Of a stretch of 64,000 bases of DNA, positions 37,681 to 45,964 are shown in pieces (the stretch's first letter is position 1; every line of letters starts with the position of its first letter). Position numbers and translations under genes: made by a program. Location: NCBI RefSeq assembly GCF_900182575.1, contig NZ_FXSZ01000001.1, positions 248,001 to 312,000 of the forward strand, given 5' to 3'. The DNA comes from Solitalea koreensis. Its GTDB lineage: Bacteria > Bacteroidota > Bacteroidia > Sphingobacteriales > Sphingobacteriaceae. The notes beneath the pieces were generated by a model. It made no database searches and was not told where the DNA came from. It saw only the letters and a list, made by a program, of their open reading frames with translations.

Positions 37681-38392
37681 AAATATCTCTAAACGGTTTA
37701 CAATTATTAGCGATATGCTCTTTCATCACTATTTTCTTTTGAGCATAATAACTCTTAAGTTTATCTAAGTTACTAGAACCATTTATTACCCACCATATAG
37801 GATGTATTAAGATTTGCAATGTTTTTCCTTGTTCAAACTCTTCTGATTCAAATGGATGTCCATATCGCCATTCTCCGGTTGAATCAGCGAAATATTTTAT
37901 ATTCTTAAAATACTTACTTTGATAAGCGTGTTCGATTCCCATAATTGGAGAATCATATTCTAAGAAAAAGGAATTAGGACGATGTATACTGATTGTATTA
38001 ACTTTAGTGTCAAAAAAATGCTCAAAAAAGGCAACTTCTACCTCCAAGCCTTTTGAAAAATCAGTATAGACTGTTGGATCAAAATGAATGCTTATTGTAT
38101 GCCCTAAACCTTGGATGGCTTTAATGGCCTCAAAATTAGCTTTAGAGGCAACATTATAAGAATCGCTGCTTACGAGAAAAAAATACGTCGATTTCACACC
38201 CATATTTTCTTCAAGTTGAGCTAATTGATAGGCAAGCTGACAATCAAAATCAACATCATGGCGTAAAATTATTTGTTTTTTAGGTCGAGAGAGTTCTGAA
38301 AAACTGATAAACTCATAACCTTTTCTTAACTGCGTTTCCACAAAGCTTACATAGCTGCCGAGGTTGTTTTCAACAATAAGTGTATTTTTCAT
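37667..38392 (-). CDS. NodB-like polysaccharide deacetylase family protein
   Basis: About 241 residues. The NodB-type metal motif begins IILRHDVDFDCQLAYQLA, and a second segment (HTISIHFDPTVY) and FFLVSSDSYN strands follow, as in polysaccharide deacetylase-like proteins of cell-surface loci. The catalytic His and Asp of the first motif are seen; the rest of the metal set is less clear. An ATG at 38440 is rejected because the conserved part starts at MKNTLIVEN (38392), which also avoids overlap with the dehydratase gene. Its 3' end overlaps the start of the formyltransferase gene. Confidence 0.7.
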   Translation of the reverse strand: MKNTLIVENNLGSYVSFVETQLRKGYEFISFSELSRPKKQIILRHDVDFDCQLAYQLAQLEENMGVKSTYFFLVSSDSYNVASKANFEAIKAIQGLGHTISIHFDPTVYTDFSKGLEVEVAFFEHFFDTKVNTISIHRPNSFFLEYDSPIMGIEHAYQSKYFKNIKYFADSTGEWRYGHPFESEEFEQGKTLQILIHPIWWVINGSSNLDKLKSYYAQKKIVMKEHIANNCKPFRDIYGEL

Positions 38393-38423
38393 AATAGAGT
38401 AGAATAATAAAGTAGAAAGTATG

Positions 38424-40382
38424 TTATAGCATAACAGCATCTAATACCTCAAAGACGGATTGTCTACTTTTGTACTCTGGAACGATTTGCTTCATTTTTT
38501 GCACAGTAAGATTATCATTATTAGTTGCCGCGTTACTCAACAGTTCTTCAATTTGAGCAACGATTTGAACAAATGGATATTTCTTAACCTTAGCAATCAT
38601 GATTTTTTCATGCTGATTTTTTTCACAGTGTTCAAAAGCAGTTAATGTTTCTTCATATAATTTTTCACCCGGACGTAATCCTGTATAAACAATCTGAATA
38701 TCCTTATCGTATGTTAATCCTGATAATTGGATCATTTTTTTAGCGAGATCAACAATTTTCACGGACTCTCCCATATCAAAAACAAATATTTCTCCTCCAT
38801 TTCCCATGGTGCCTGCTTCTAATACTAATTGGCAAGCTTCAGGAATAGTCATGAAATACCTATTAATATCAGGGTGAGTTACTGTTACCGGCCCTCCTTT
38901 TTCTATCTGTTCTTTAAAACGGGGAATTACAGAACCATTTGAGCCCAACACATTCCCAAAGCGAGTGGTGATAAATTTTGTAGTTGGTTGTGTTTGATTA
39001 TGAGACAAGAAATCATCTAACGATTGAATGTAAATTTCTGCAATACGCTTGGATGCCCCCATGACATTGGTAGGATTCACAGCTTTATCAGTAGAGATCA
39101 TGACAAACTTTTTAACACCATACTTTATTGCCAGATCTGCAACCACCTTTGTACCTCCAACATTATTTAGAATGGCCTCAGCAGGATATTTCTCCATCAT
39201 TGGCACATGCTTATACGCTGCAGCATGAAATACGTAATCAGGGGTGTATTTCTTAAAAACGCATTCCATCTTTTCAAAATTCTTTATATCAACAATAACC
39301 GACTGAAATACTTTATCAGGAAAAATTTCTTTTAATTCAAGTTCAACATTATAGAGAGCCGTTTCGGCAATATCACATAAAACAACTACTTTAGGATTGT
39401 AGGAAAACACCTGCCTTACTATTTCACTACCAATTGACCCTGCCGCCCCCGTAATCAGTATCTTTTTATCTGAAATCTGTTCAAAAATGGAGTAATTATT
39501 AATCTGGATAACATCCCTTTCGAGCAGTTCCTCAATCTTAATTTTCCGTAATTGATTGATATTGAACTCTCCATTAATCCATTTTTTAACAGAAGGCACG
39601 TAAACCACCTTAACATTATTTAATAGACATAAGTCTACAACCTCCCTTTTTCGTTTGGCTTCAAGATGCTGGATGCTAAATATCACCTGCTCAACTCTAT
39701 ACTTTTTTATTAATTCGTTTAAATCGTTTCTGGCATTGTATATTTTCACACCTTCAATAGTTTTACCGACCTTATTTGGATCATCATCAATAAAGGCTAC
39801 TACCTTCATTCCCCCTCTTTTCTCCTGATTGATCAACTGTTCTGCCATTCGTCCACAATCACCTGCACCGAAAACAATAACAGGCTTTAATGCACTGCTG
39901 TATTCAGCAGTTAATGATTGAAATGTAAACTTTACCAGAAACCGATAGCTAACAAGAAGGAAAAACAAAATGAGAAAATGGCATAAAATAACACTCATTG
40001 GCAACTCAAACGAGACGTTAAGAATATTCAATACCAGTTTTAAAAAAACAAGTAATAACACGTTTGAAATAGCCGCCAAAAAAATTCCAAGTAAATCTTG
40101 TAAGCTGGTTAACCGAATTATACTGGTATATGTTTTAATCCTGCTAAAAATGAAAAGACTTACCAACAAATTAGTTATAAAAAGATGTTTAAGCCCTTCA
40201 TGGGCTATTAAATCATTTTTATTAAAATCAAAATAAAGTACAAATGCAAATACAAAGGATAGAGAACTCAAAAAATTATCAATAAAAAAAATAATCCACG
40301 TAGGCACAAATCTAAAAGTGGATAGACGAAAAGTAAAAGAAGCTACTTTTTTTACTTTAGAAGAGGAAGAGAGCGTAAACAT
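38424..40382 (-). CDS. Membrane UDP-GlcNAc 4,6-dehydratase-like enzyme (PglF/WbpM/CapD)
   Basis: A 652-residue enzyme that would convert UDP-GlcNAc to a 4-keto-6-deoxy sugar nucleotide. The first 160 residues hold four membrane helices. Next is a Rossmann-like CoA-binding domain (VIVFGAGDCGRM, 168-179), then the SDR domain with the NAD site ITGAAGSIGSE (310-320) and STDKAVNPTNVMGASKR. The usual catalytic Tyr of Y-x3-K is M441 (M-x3-K445), as in the WbpM/PglF group. It heads a three-gene run with the deacetylase-like and formyltransferase-like genes. The beta-helix genes are divergent from it across 516 bp. Confidence 0.9.
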   Translation of the reverse strand: MFTLSSSSKVKKVASFTFRLSTFRFVPTWIIFFIDNFLSSLSFVFAFVLYFDFNKNDLIAHEGLKHLFITNLLVSLFIFSRIKTYTSIIRLTSLQDLLGIFLAAISNVLLLVFLKLVLNILNVSFELPMSVILCHFLILFFLLVSYRFLVKFTFQSLTAEYSSALKPVIVFGAGDCGRMAEQLINQEKRGGMKVVAFIDDDPNKVGKTIEGVKIYNARNDLNELIKKYRVEQVIFSIQHLEAKRKREVVDLCLLNNVKVVYVPSVKKWINGEFNINQLRKIKIEELLERDVIQINNYSIFEQISDKKILITGAAGSIGSEIVRQVFSYNPKVVVLCDIAETALYNVELELKEIFPDKVFQSVIVDIKNFEKMECVFKKYTPDYVFHAAAYKHVPMMEKYPAEAILNNVGGTKVVADLAIKYGVKKFVMISTDKAVNPTNVMGASKRIAEIYIQSLDDFLSHNQTQPTTKFITTRFGNVLGSNGSVIPRFKEQIEKGGPVTVTHPDINRYFMTIPEACQLVLEAGTMGNGGEIFVFDMGESVKIVDLAKKMIQLSGLTYDKDIQIVYTGLRPGEKLYEETLTAFEHCEKNQHEKIMIAKVKKYPFVQIVAQIEELLSNAATNNDNLTVQKMKQIVPEYKSRQSVFEVLDAVML

Positions 40383-40898
40383 AAATCGGTACAGTTTTTC
40401 TTTACATGTTGAGTAGTAAAATTTTATTCATTGCGCCTTAATCTGATAATTAAAAAACAGTTCACTATTGTGTACTGTGGTATACATTGCAGACGAACAT
40501 AAATACAAAAATCAAACCTATGCCAACAACAATAACCAAATACTTAATATTCAAACACTTAGTAACAAGCCATCTCTTTTAATTACAAAAAGAGCTTTAT
40601 AGTTACTTACACAAAACGAGCCTTAAACAAGAGCAGAATATCAGTGTTCACAAAACCACACAAGCCTATCGAAAACAAGAAAACAGGATACTTATGAAAA
40701 CAGTACCCAAATAACAAAAACTATAACAAATTTATAATCAACTGTTTAAAAACCAAACATCAAAAACTTGAGCATTAAAGTCTACACGCTACCCTTGCTG
40801 ATTAAAAAAGTAAGTAATCAAAAAATAGAATTAAACAATAACTATTAATTAGTAGATTTAAGAACAATCAGGTACAAAAGATTGACACTAAAAATAAC
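40383..40898. other. 516-bp AT-rich divergent intergenic region
   Basis: No gene, clear promoter with both elements, or strong hairpin is seen. The region is very AT-rich and carries a weak 7-bp stem (40574-40580 with 40588-40594). It must contain the promoters for the dehydratase (minus) and the first beta-helix gene (plus). Confidence 0.4.
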
Positions 40899-41939
40899 AT
40901 GAGCTTTTTATTAGGCATTTTGTTAAGTGCATCAATGGTTTCTTGTGAAAAATCAGAAGCACTGCTAACTTTATACAACAATGTAATTTCTATAGAAGTT
41001 TCAAAACTGATTAATTCAAATGCAGCTGAAACTTCAAAAACTCAAACTCAACCTGCAGGAAAATATAAAAAAACCATAGTTTCAACTTTATCGGCATTAA
41101 CCAGTGCATTAAACGATGCAGCTCCGAATGACACCGTTTATGTTGACGACAAGGCAAAAATTAATATTACATCATCATTATCACTTCCTCGGGGTGTAAA
41201 GCTTTACAGTGGCAGAGGTGAAAATGGAGCAATAGGCGGCTTGGTATACACTACTGACCTAGGTTTAACTATGTTTAAAACTACCGGTAGCGATGTAAGA
41301 GTTTCGGGACTCCGTATTAAAGGCCCTAGCACTACTACTACCCCAGTTACAATCAACTACAGCAACATTGGCATCTTGGTTAATAAAGAAAATGTATTGA
41401 TCGATAATGTTGAAGTTTTTGGGTTCCCTTATGCAGGCATCAAAGTTCAACATACTAAAACATGTCACATAACTAAAAGCTATATTCACCACAACCAACG
41501 TTCAGGTTTAGGATACGGGATCGTGTTAGATAAAGGTTTTGCTTTAATTGATTATAACTACTTTGACTACAACCGTCACGCAATTGCAGGAGGTGGTGCA
41601 TCGGGTACAAGTTTTGAGGCCGCATTCAACACTGTTCTTCCGCATGCAACTGAACACTCATTTGATATGCACGGTTCAGAAGGCGACTATAAAGGTGTAG
41701 GGGGCACTTCAATAAATATTCATGATAACACTTTCTACATGGGAAAATACAGAGCAATCACCATTCGTGCTACTCCTGAGAAAGAATTGATTATCAAAAA
41801 CAACAAGTTCGTGCATACTAGTGAGTCTGCTGCAATTCTATTGTTTCCTAGCGGAACCTGGGGGATAAAAAACATTTCAGGTAATACTTATAAAATCCCT
41901 ACAATATCAATATTTAAAGTTGGACCGAAAACAATGTAA
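40899..41939 (+). CDS. Lipoprotein with right-handed parallel beta-helix, copy 1
   Basis: A 346-residue surface lipoprotein. The start MSFLLGILLSASMVSC carries a lipobox (SMVSC) but lacks a positive n-region, and upstream codons resemble copy 3, so the N terminus may be shortened or the start lie upstream. A beta-helix of about 290 residues follows, with solenoid turns such as TTGSDVRVSGLRIKGP, NVLIDNVEVFGFPYAGI and ITKSYIHHNQRSGL. Two blocks are kept in all copies: DYNYFDYNRHAIAG and HSFDMHGSEG, the likely active or binding face. Nothing names the substrate. By eye it is close to 85-90% identical to copy 3 over its last 150 residues, and DNA identity is high too. Confidence 0.75.
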   Translation: MSFLLGILLSASMVSCEKSEALLTLYNNVISIEVSKLINSNAAETSKTQTQPAGKYKKTIVSTLSALTSALNDAAPNDTVYVDDKAKINITSSLSLPRGVKLYSGRGENGAIGGLVYTTDLGLTMFKTTGSDVRVSGLRIKGPSTTTTPVTINYSNIGILVNKENVLIDNVEVFGFPYAGIKVQHTKTCHITKSYIHHNQRSGLGYGIVLDKGFALIDYNYFDYNRHAIAGGGASGTSFEAAFNTVLPHATEHSFDMHGSEGDYKGVGGTSINIHDNTFYMGKYRAITIRATPEKELIIKNNKFVHTSESAAILLFPSGTWGIKNISGNTYKIPTISIFKVGPKTM

Positions 41940-42076
41940 CCTTGCTTACCATACTTCATACTCAAAAAACATCCTTGGCAACACTTTCCCCAAAAGCTTC
42001 AAGCGCCTAAAATCAAAACAATAACTACATTAAATCTGTAATTATAATTACAATATGGATCAGGAGAAAAACCAAA

Positions 42077-43090
42077 ATGAATTCCTTAATTGTAATTTTA
42101 TGCATGATGGTCCTTATATCATGTAAAAAAACAGAAGTGCCGGAGCAAGGTTATTTTAACCCTATCCCAATAGATACAGTAAAAATAACACCCGTTACAC
42201 TTGAAAAGTATGATTATTTGGCTACCAATGCTGATGAACTTATTTCAGCATTAGATAAAGCTAAACCCGGAGAGGTGGTTTTTATAGATAAAAACGCCCA
42301 AATTGACCTCAGCAATTCTAACACTATCTCACTTCGGCGAGGAGTAAAGCTATACAGCAGCAGAGGAGTTGATGAATCCCTTGGAGGATTAGTATACTCC
42401 AACAATCCAAACAAAACCATGTTTAGTATTATTGGCGATAATGTTAGAATTTCTGGTGTTCGCATTCAAGGGCCACATGGTTCTACCACTAATATAAACC
42501 CCGATTATTATGTAGGAATTCAGGTAACAGCAGAACTAGCCTTAATTGATAACTGTGAAATTTTCGGTTGGCCGTATGCCGCTGTTAAATTTAGAAATAC
42601 GCACTCAGGTCATATTTCAGCGTGTTACCTACATCATAATCAGAATAATGGATTAGGTTATGGAGTTGTATTAGAAAGAGGTTATGCTTTAATTGATTAT
42701 AACTATTTTGATTATAACCGACATGCCATTGCCGGCGACGGACGAGCAGGAACAAGTTATGATGCAGCCTACAATACTATTTTATCTCATGGAACTGCTC
42801 ATTCATTTGATATGCATGGCTCGGAAGGTGACAACCAGGGAATAGGAGGAACAGCAATCAATATTAACAACAATACTTTCTATATGCGTAATTTCAAAGC
42901 CATTACTATACGAGCCACTCCTGAAAAAGAATTGATCATAAAAGACAATAGATTTGTGCATCCCAATGAGCAGTCAGCAATTTCGATACTATCCAGTGGC
43001 AATTTTGGTTCAGAAATGATTTCTGATAATACATTCAATATCCCTCCAAAAGAAATAATCATTCAATTACATACAGAGGTGAATAATTAA
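42077..43090 (+). CDS. Lipoprotein with right-handed parallel beta-helix, copy 2
   Basis: A 337-residue paralogue and the most divergent of the three. The lipobox is in MNSLIVILCMMVLISC, followed by a short KKTEVPEQG tether. The beta-helix has the same turns and the same blocks (DYNYFDYNRHAIAG; HSFDMHGSEGDNQGIGG). It has a good Shine-Dalgarno (AGGAGA at 42062-42067, 9 bp before the ATG), unlike copies 1 and 3, which supports this start. It lies 137 bp after copy 1 with no terminator seen between them, so the two could be one transcript. Confidence 0.77.
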   Translation: MNSLIVILCMMVLISCKKTEVPEQGYFNPIPIDTVKITPVTLEKYDYLATNADELISALDKAKPGEVVFIDKNAQIDLSNSNTISLRRGVKLYSSRGVDESLGGLVYSNNPNKTMFSIIGDNVRISGVRIQGPHGSTTNINPDYYVGIQVTAELALIDNCEIFGWPYAAVKFRNTHSGHISACYLHHNQNNGLGYGVVLERGYALIDYNYFDYNRHAIAGDGRAGTSYDAAYNTILSHGTAHSFDMHGSEGDNQGIGGTAININNNTFYMRNFKAITIRATPEKELIIKDNRFVHPNEQSAISILSSGNFGSEMISDNTFNIPPKEIIIQLHTEVNN

Positions 43091-43669
43091 CCAATTCGCA
43101 GCTACGACTCGACAAGCACAAAAAAACATACACTCAATGACTGTATACCAGGCAGTTAACAACGTGAGATTAATGAAAATTTGGGGAATTAATTTCCATT
43201 GCATAACCATTTGGGGTGTGTGATCTACACAATATTACGCGCACCTTCTAACTAATTAACACTTCTTTAAAAAATCACAAAAACGTAAATCATTCTTGAA
43301 AGCCTATGTTATTAAAGTGATTATAATTTTTATCTCCTGCACAGGAAGACCATCTACACTATATCTATTTTTTTATTCTTAAAAATCAACAACCTCTTTT
43401 GGCATTTTAGATCACTTTGGCTCTATGGAGCGCTAATTGACTATAGATGAACCATTGATTGGAAAATTACGCCCAGTCAATAATTAAATTTTAAATCAAA
43501 TATTTTTTAAAAACCATAAGATTTTGAGCAAACCAAAAATTTAATAGCAATACTCTCTAAATTCTCTCTCTCTAAATTCTCTCTCTAAATTTTCTCGCTC
43601 TCTAAGGCAAGTATCGTTTTATTTAATTACGATAATTGAAAACAATATCCCGTCATTTCTATGGCTTGT
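43091..43669. other. First part of the 883-bp gap before copy 3
   Basis: No gene is supported. A polypyrimidine microsatellite-like repeat lies at 43552-43605. The rest is AT-rich and without a strong hairpin that I can see. Confidence 0.45.
43552..43605. repeat. CTCTCTAAATT-type short tandem repeat
   Basis: The unit CTCTCTAAATT, with slightly variable CT length, occurs three times in a row and then degenerates (CTCGCTCTCTAA). It is upstream of the beta-helix copy 3 gene and could change length by slippage, but it is too far from the start to act on translation. Confidence 0.6.
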
Positions 43670-43925
43670 ATTGTTGGATTTAACACAATTAGCGAAACAA
43701 TTGTATTGTTAAGCTAATCGTAATCCAATTTTCATGTCCGGCGCTGACCGATATGTTTCACTTTTCTGATTAAACCCAAACGCTACGCTGCCTCCGACAA
43801 ATGATGTTCATTTTTGAAACATCGCCAGTCATCCTCATGATTTTTTCATGATTTAAAAAATTAGCCTTGGAGCTAAGGGGCCTTTTTGTGCCCAATTTAA
43901 GGCAGATGGTAATTTTTTATGCCTT
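43670..43925 (+). ncRNA. Candidate structured leader RNA upstream of beta-helix copy 3
   Basis: Six or more stems lie in a row. (1) 43670-43674 with 43685-43689. (2) ATTAGC 43688-43693 with 43713-43718, continued by AACAAT 43696-43701 with 43705-43710. (3) A long-range stem: CGAT at 43749-43752 with ATCG at 43821-43824, and GTTTCA at 43755-43760 with TGAAAC at 43815-43820, perhaps extended by TGAC 43745-43748 with 43828-43831. (4) Inside it AAATGA 43799-43804 with 43808-43813. (5) TCATGA 43835-43840 with 43846-43851. (6) TTAGC 43861-43865 with 43872-43876, then GGGC/GCCC (43878-43881 with 43890-43893) and AAGGCA/TGCCTT (43899-43904 with 43920-43925). The start codon is 49 bp further. I do not recognise a known riboswitch class. 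Confidence 0.4.
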
Positions 43926-43973
43926 TGCCGATTAAAAGTGTAACCAAACAAAAAACAATTAAATAGTAATACT

Positions 43974-45245
43974 ATGAGCATGAGAAATTTTTTCGGATTA
44001 GGGAATTATTCAAAAAACAAAATGAGCCTAATTTTAGGCTTGGCATTAAGCGTTTCAATCATTTCTTGTACTAAAGAAGAAGAAATACAACCTACAGAAT
44101 CCAATACAGAGGTAACACCAAGTGATAGTACAGGTATTAGTGTAACTCCTCCAAGTACAACTCCACCTGCAATTGACCCAGGAACACCTGTAACACCGCC
44201 GGCAGTTGATCCAGGTGCGCCAGCTACTCCGCCACCAACCACAACGCCGCCGCCAATTACAACGACGCCGCCGCCAACAACTACGACGACGCCACCACCG
44301 ACTACGACAACGCCACCACCGACTACGACAACGCCGCCGCCAACTATGACGACGCCGCCTACAGATAAGTATGATTATTTGGTGTCAACTTCGGCTGAGC
44401 TTGTTTCAGCATTAGGAAAAGCAACTTCAGGTCAAATTGTATATGTTGCTGACAATGCAAAAATTGACCTTACTAATACAGCCACAATTTCGCTTAAAGC
44501 AGGAGTTAAACTGTACAGTGGCAGAGGTAAAAATGGTGCATTAGGCGGTTTGGTATATACCAACAGCTTGACGAAAACCATGTTTAAGACGGCAGGAACC
44601 AATGTTAACATTAATGGTCTTCGTATTCAAGGGCCAAGTACTACCACTGCATCCGTTACGATTAACTACAGCATGATTGGAGTATTGGTTAACCACGATG
44701 GCGCTTTAATTGAAAATGTTGAAGTATTCGGTTTCCCATATGCAGGTATTAAATTCCAGGGTAACAAAACTGGTCGTGTAACCAAATCATACATTCACCA
44801 CAACCAACGTGCAGGTTTAGGATACGGTATCGTGTTGGATAAAGGTTTTGCCTTAATCGATTATAACTACTTTGACTACAACCGTCACGCAATTGCAGGT
44901 GGTGGTGCTTCGGGCACAAGCTTTGAAGCAGCCTTCAACACTGTACTTGAGCACGCAACCGAACACTCGTTTGATATGCACGGTTCAGAAGGAGACTACA
45001 AAGGTGTAGGCGGTACTTCAATCAACGTACACGATAACACGTTCTACATGGGTCAGTACAGAGCAGTTACGATTCGTGCGACACCGGAGAAAGAGTTGAT
45101 CATTAAAAACAACAAGTTTATTCACAAGAGCCAGGATCCTGCAATTCTGTTGTTCTCTAGCGGATCTTGGGGTTCGACAACTATTTCAGGAAACACTTAC
45201 GGTATTCCTTTGGTAAGTGTGAATGTAGGACCGAAAACATTATAA
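43974..45245 (+). CDS. Lipoprotein with Pro/Thr-rich stalk and parallel beta-helix, copy 3
   Basis: A 423-residue paralogue of the two genes to its left. The signal segment KNKMSLILGLALSVSIISC has a lipobox ending at C32. Residues 58-130 form a Pro/Thr-rich stalk (PPPTTTT units) that is missing from copies 1 and 2. The beta-helix starts at KYDYLVSTS (about 132) and keeps the DYNYFDYNRHAIAG and HSFDMHGSEG blocks. Its last 150 residues are nearly the same as copy 1. The stalk would hold the domain away from the membrane, through a capsule or glycan layer. A structured region precedes it, and a strong bidirectional terminator follows. Confidence 0.8.
   Translation: MSMRNFFGLGNYSKNKMSLILGLALSVSIISCTKEEEIQPTESNTEVTPSDSTGISVTPPSTTPPAIDPGTPVTPPAVDPGAPATPPPTTTPPPITTTPPPTTTTTPPPTTTTPPPTTTTPPPTMTTPPTDKYDYLVSTSAELVSALGKATSGQIVYVADNAKIDLTNTATISLKAGVKLYSGRGKNGALGGLVYTNSLTKTMFKTAGTNVNINGLRIQGPSTTTASVTINYSMIGVLVNHDGALIENVEVFGFPYAGIKFQGNKTGRVTKSYIHHNQRAGLGYGIVLDKGFALIDYNYFDYNRHAIAGGGASGTSFEAAFNTVLEHATEHSFDMHGSEGDYKGVGGTSINVHDNTFYMGQYRAVTIRATPEKELIIKNNKFIHKSQDPAILLFSSGSWGSTTISGNTYGIPLVSVNVGPKTL
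44225..44360 (+). repeat. In-frame Pro/Thr codon repeat encoding the stalk
   Basis: The DNA repeats ACAACGCCGCC/ACGACGCCACCACC-like units in frame, giving PPPTTTT blocks. It is much more GC-rich than the surrounding gene, and unit number could vary by slippage without changing the frame. Confidence 0.75.
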
Positions 45246-45259
45246 TATCCAACATCAAT

Positions 45260-45297
45260 AAAAAGGTGGACACTCAACTAGACTGTCCACCTTTTTT
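45260..45297. terminator. Bidirectional intrinsic terminator
   Basis: A perfect 13-bp stem (45260-45272 with 45284-45296) has A and T runs at its base. It ends beta-helix copy 3 (plus) and the polysaccharide operon (minus), and it touches the stop codon of the sugar transferase gene. Confidence 0.88.
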
Positions 45298-45922
45298 ATT
45301 TTAAGATTTTGAAGATTGTTAAAAAAATAATCTTAATGTCTTCAGTTATACTTTTCCGCTTAATGTAGTCCAAACTATACCTAAGCTTTATGGGGAGAAT
45401 TGTTGTAATATAATACGATTCAGGATCGTCAGCATTTACCATTAATTCAGCCTCATTCCTAAATACGATTGATGCATAATCGGTAATACCTGGACGCACC
45501 GAAAGAACTTGTTTTTGCTCAGGAGAATAAAACTGCACGTATTTACGCACTTCAGGCCGTGGACCAACTAAGCTCATATTTCCTTCTAACACATTAAATA
45601 GTTGAGGCAATTCATCTAATTTATACTTTCTTAAAAAATATCCAATCTTTGTTACCCGGCTGTCACGATCCCCAATCGTCAACAATCCCTTACCATCAGA
45701 ATTCATATACATGGTTCTGAATTTATATAGATTAAAATCCCGATTTTCTTTACCTACGCGCTTTTGAACATATACGATTCCCCCCCTTGAATCAATCATT
45801 ACTAGAAAAGCGATGATGAGTAATAGCGGAGAAAGAAGTACTAAAGCAATCAATGAGGATGAAAAATCGAGCATTCTTTTCATTAGAAAGTAAATTTGAG
45901 TTTGAATTCCATTTTCAGCCAT
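45296..45922 (-). CDS. Small phosphoglycosyltransferase (PglC/WcaJ family)
   Basis: A 208-residue monotopic phosphoglycosyltransferase that would put the first sugar phosphate on undecaprenyl phosphate. It is the short, PglC-like form with one membrane helix and a Ser-Pro break (SLIALVLLSPLLLIIAFLVM). The KFRTMY segment, the catalytic acidic pair in KLDELPQLFN and the LVGPRPE motif are seen. It is the last gene of the minus-strand polysaccharide operon, 42 bp after the DegT-type gene. A sugar made by a 4,6-dehydratase and an aminotransferase would be a natural substrate for a PglC-type enzyme. Confidence 0.93.
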   Translation of the reverse strand: MAENGIQTQIYFLMKRMLDFSSSLIALVLLSPLLLIIAFLVMIDSRGGIVYVQKRVGKENRDFNLYKFRTMYMNSDGKGLLTIGDRDSRVTKIGYFLRKYKLDELPQLFNVLEGNMSLVGPRPEVRKYVQFYSPEQKQVLSVRPGITDYASIVFRNEAELMVNADDPESYYITTILPIKLRYSLDYIKRKSITEDIKIIFLTIFKILK

Positions 45923-45964
45923 TATTTAATTTTGCATGTGCCATATTATAATCATTTAACGCCA

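Noticed and set aside
43552..43605. CT-rich tandem repeat as a CRISPR array
   Set aside because: The units are adjacent with no spacers of constant length, and no cas gene is in the window.
43878..43893. GGGC/GCCC stem before beta-helix copy 3 as a terminator of copies 1 and 2
   Set aside because: It lies some 790 bp past copy 2 and has no T run after the stem; it fits the structured stretch better.
40899..45245. Insertion of the beta-helix genes as a mobile element
   Set aside because: No terminal inverted repeats, target duplication, transposase or integrase were seen around the three genes.
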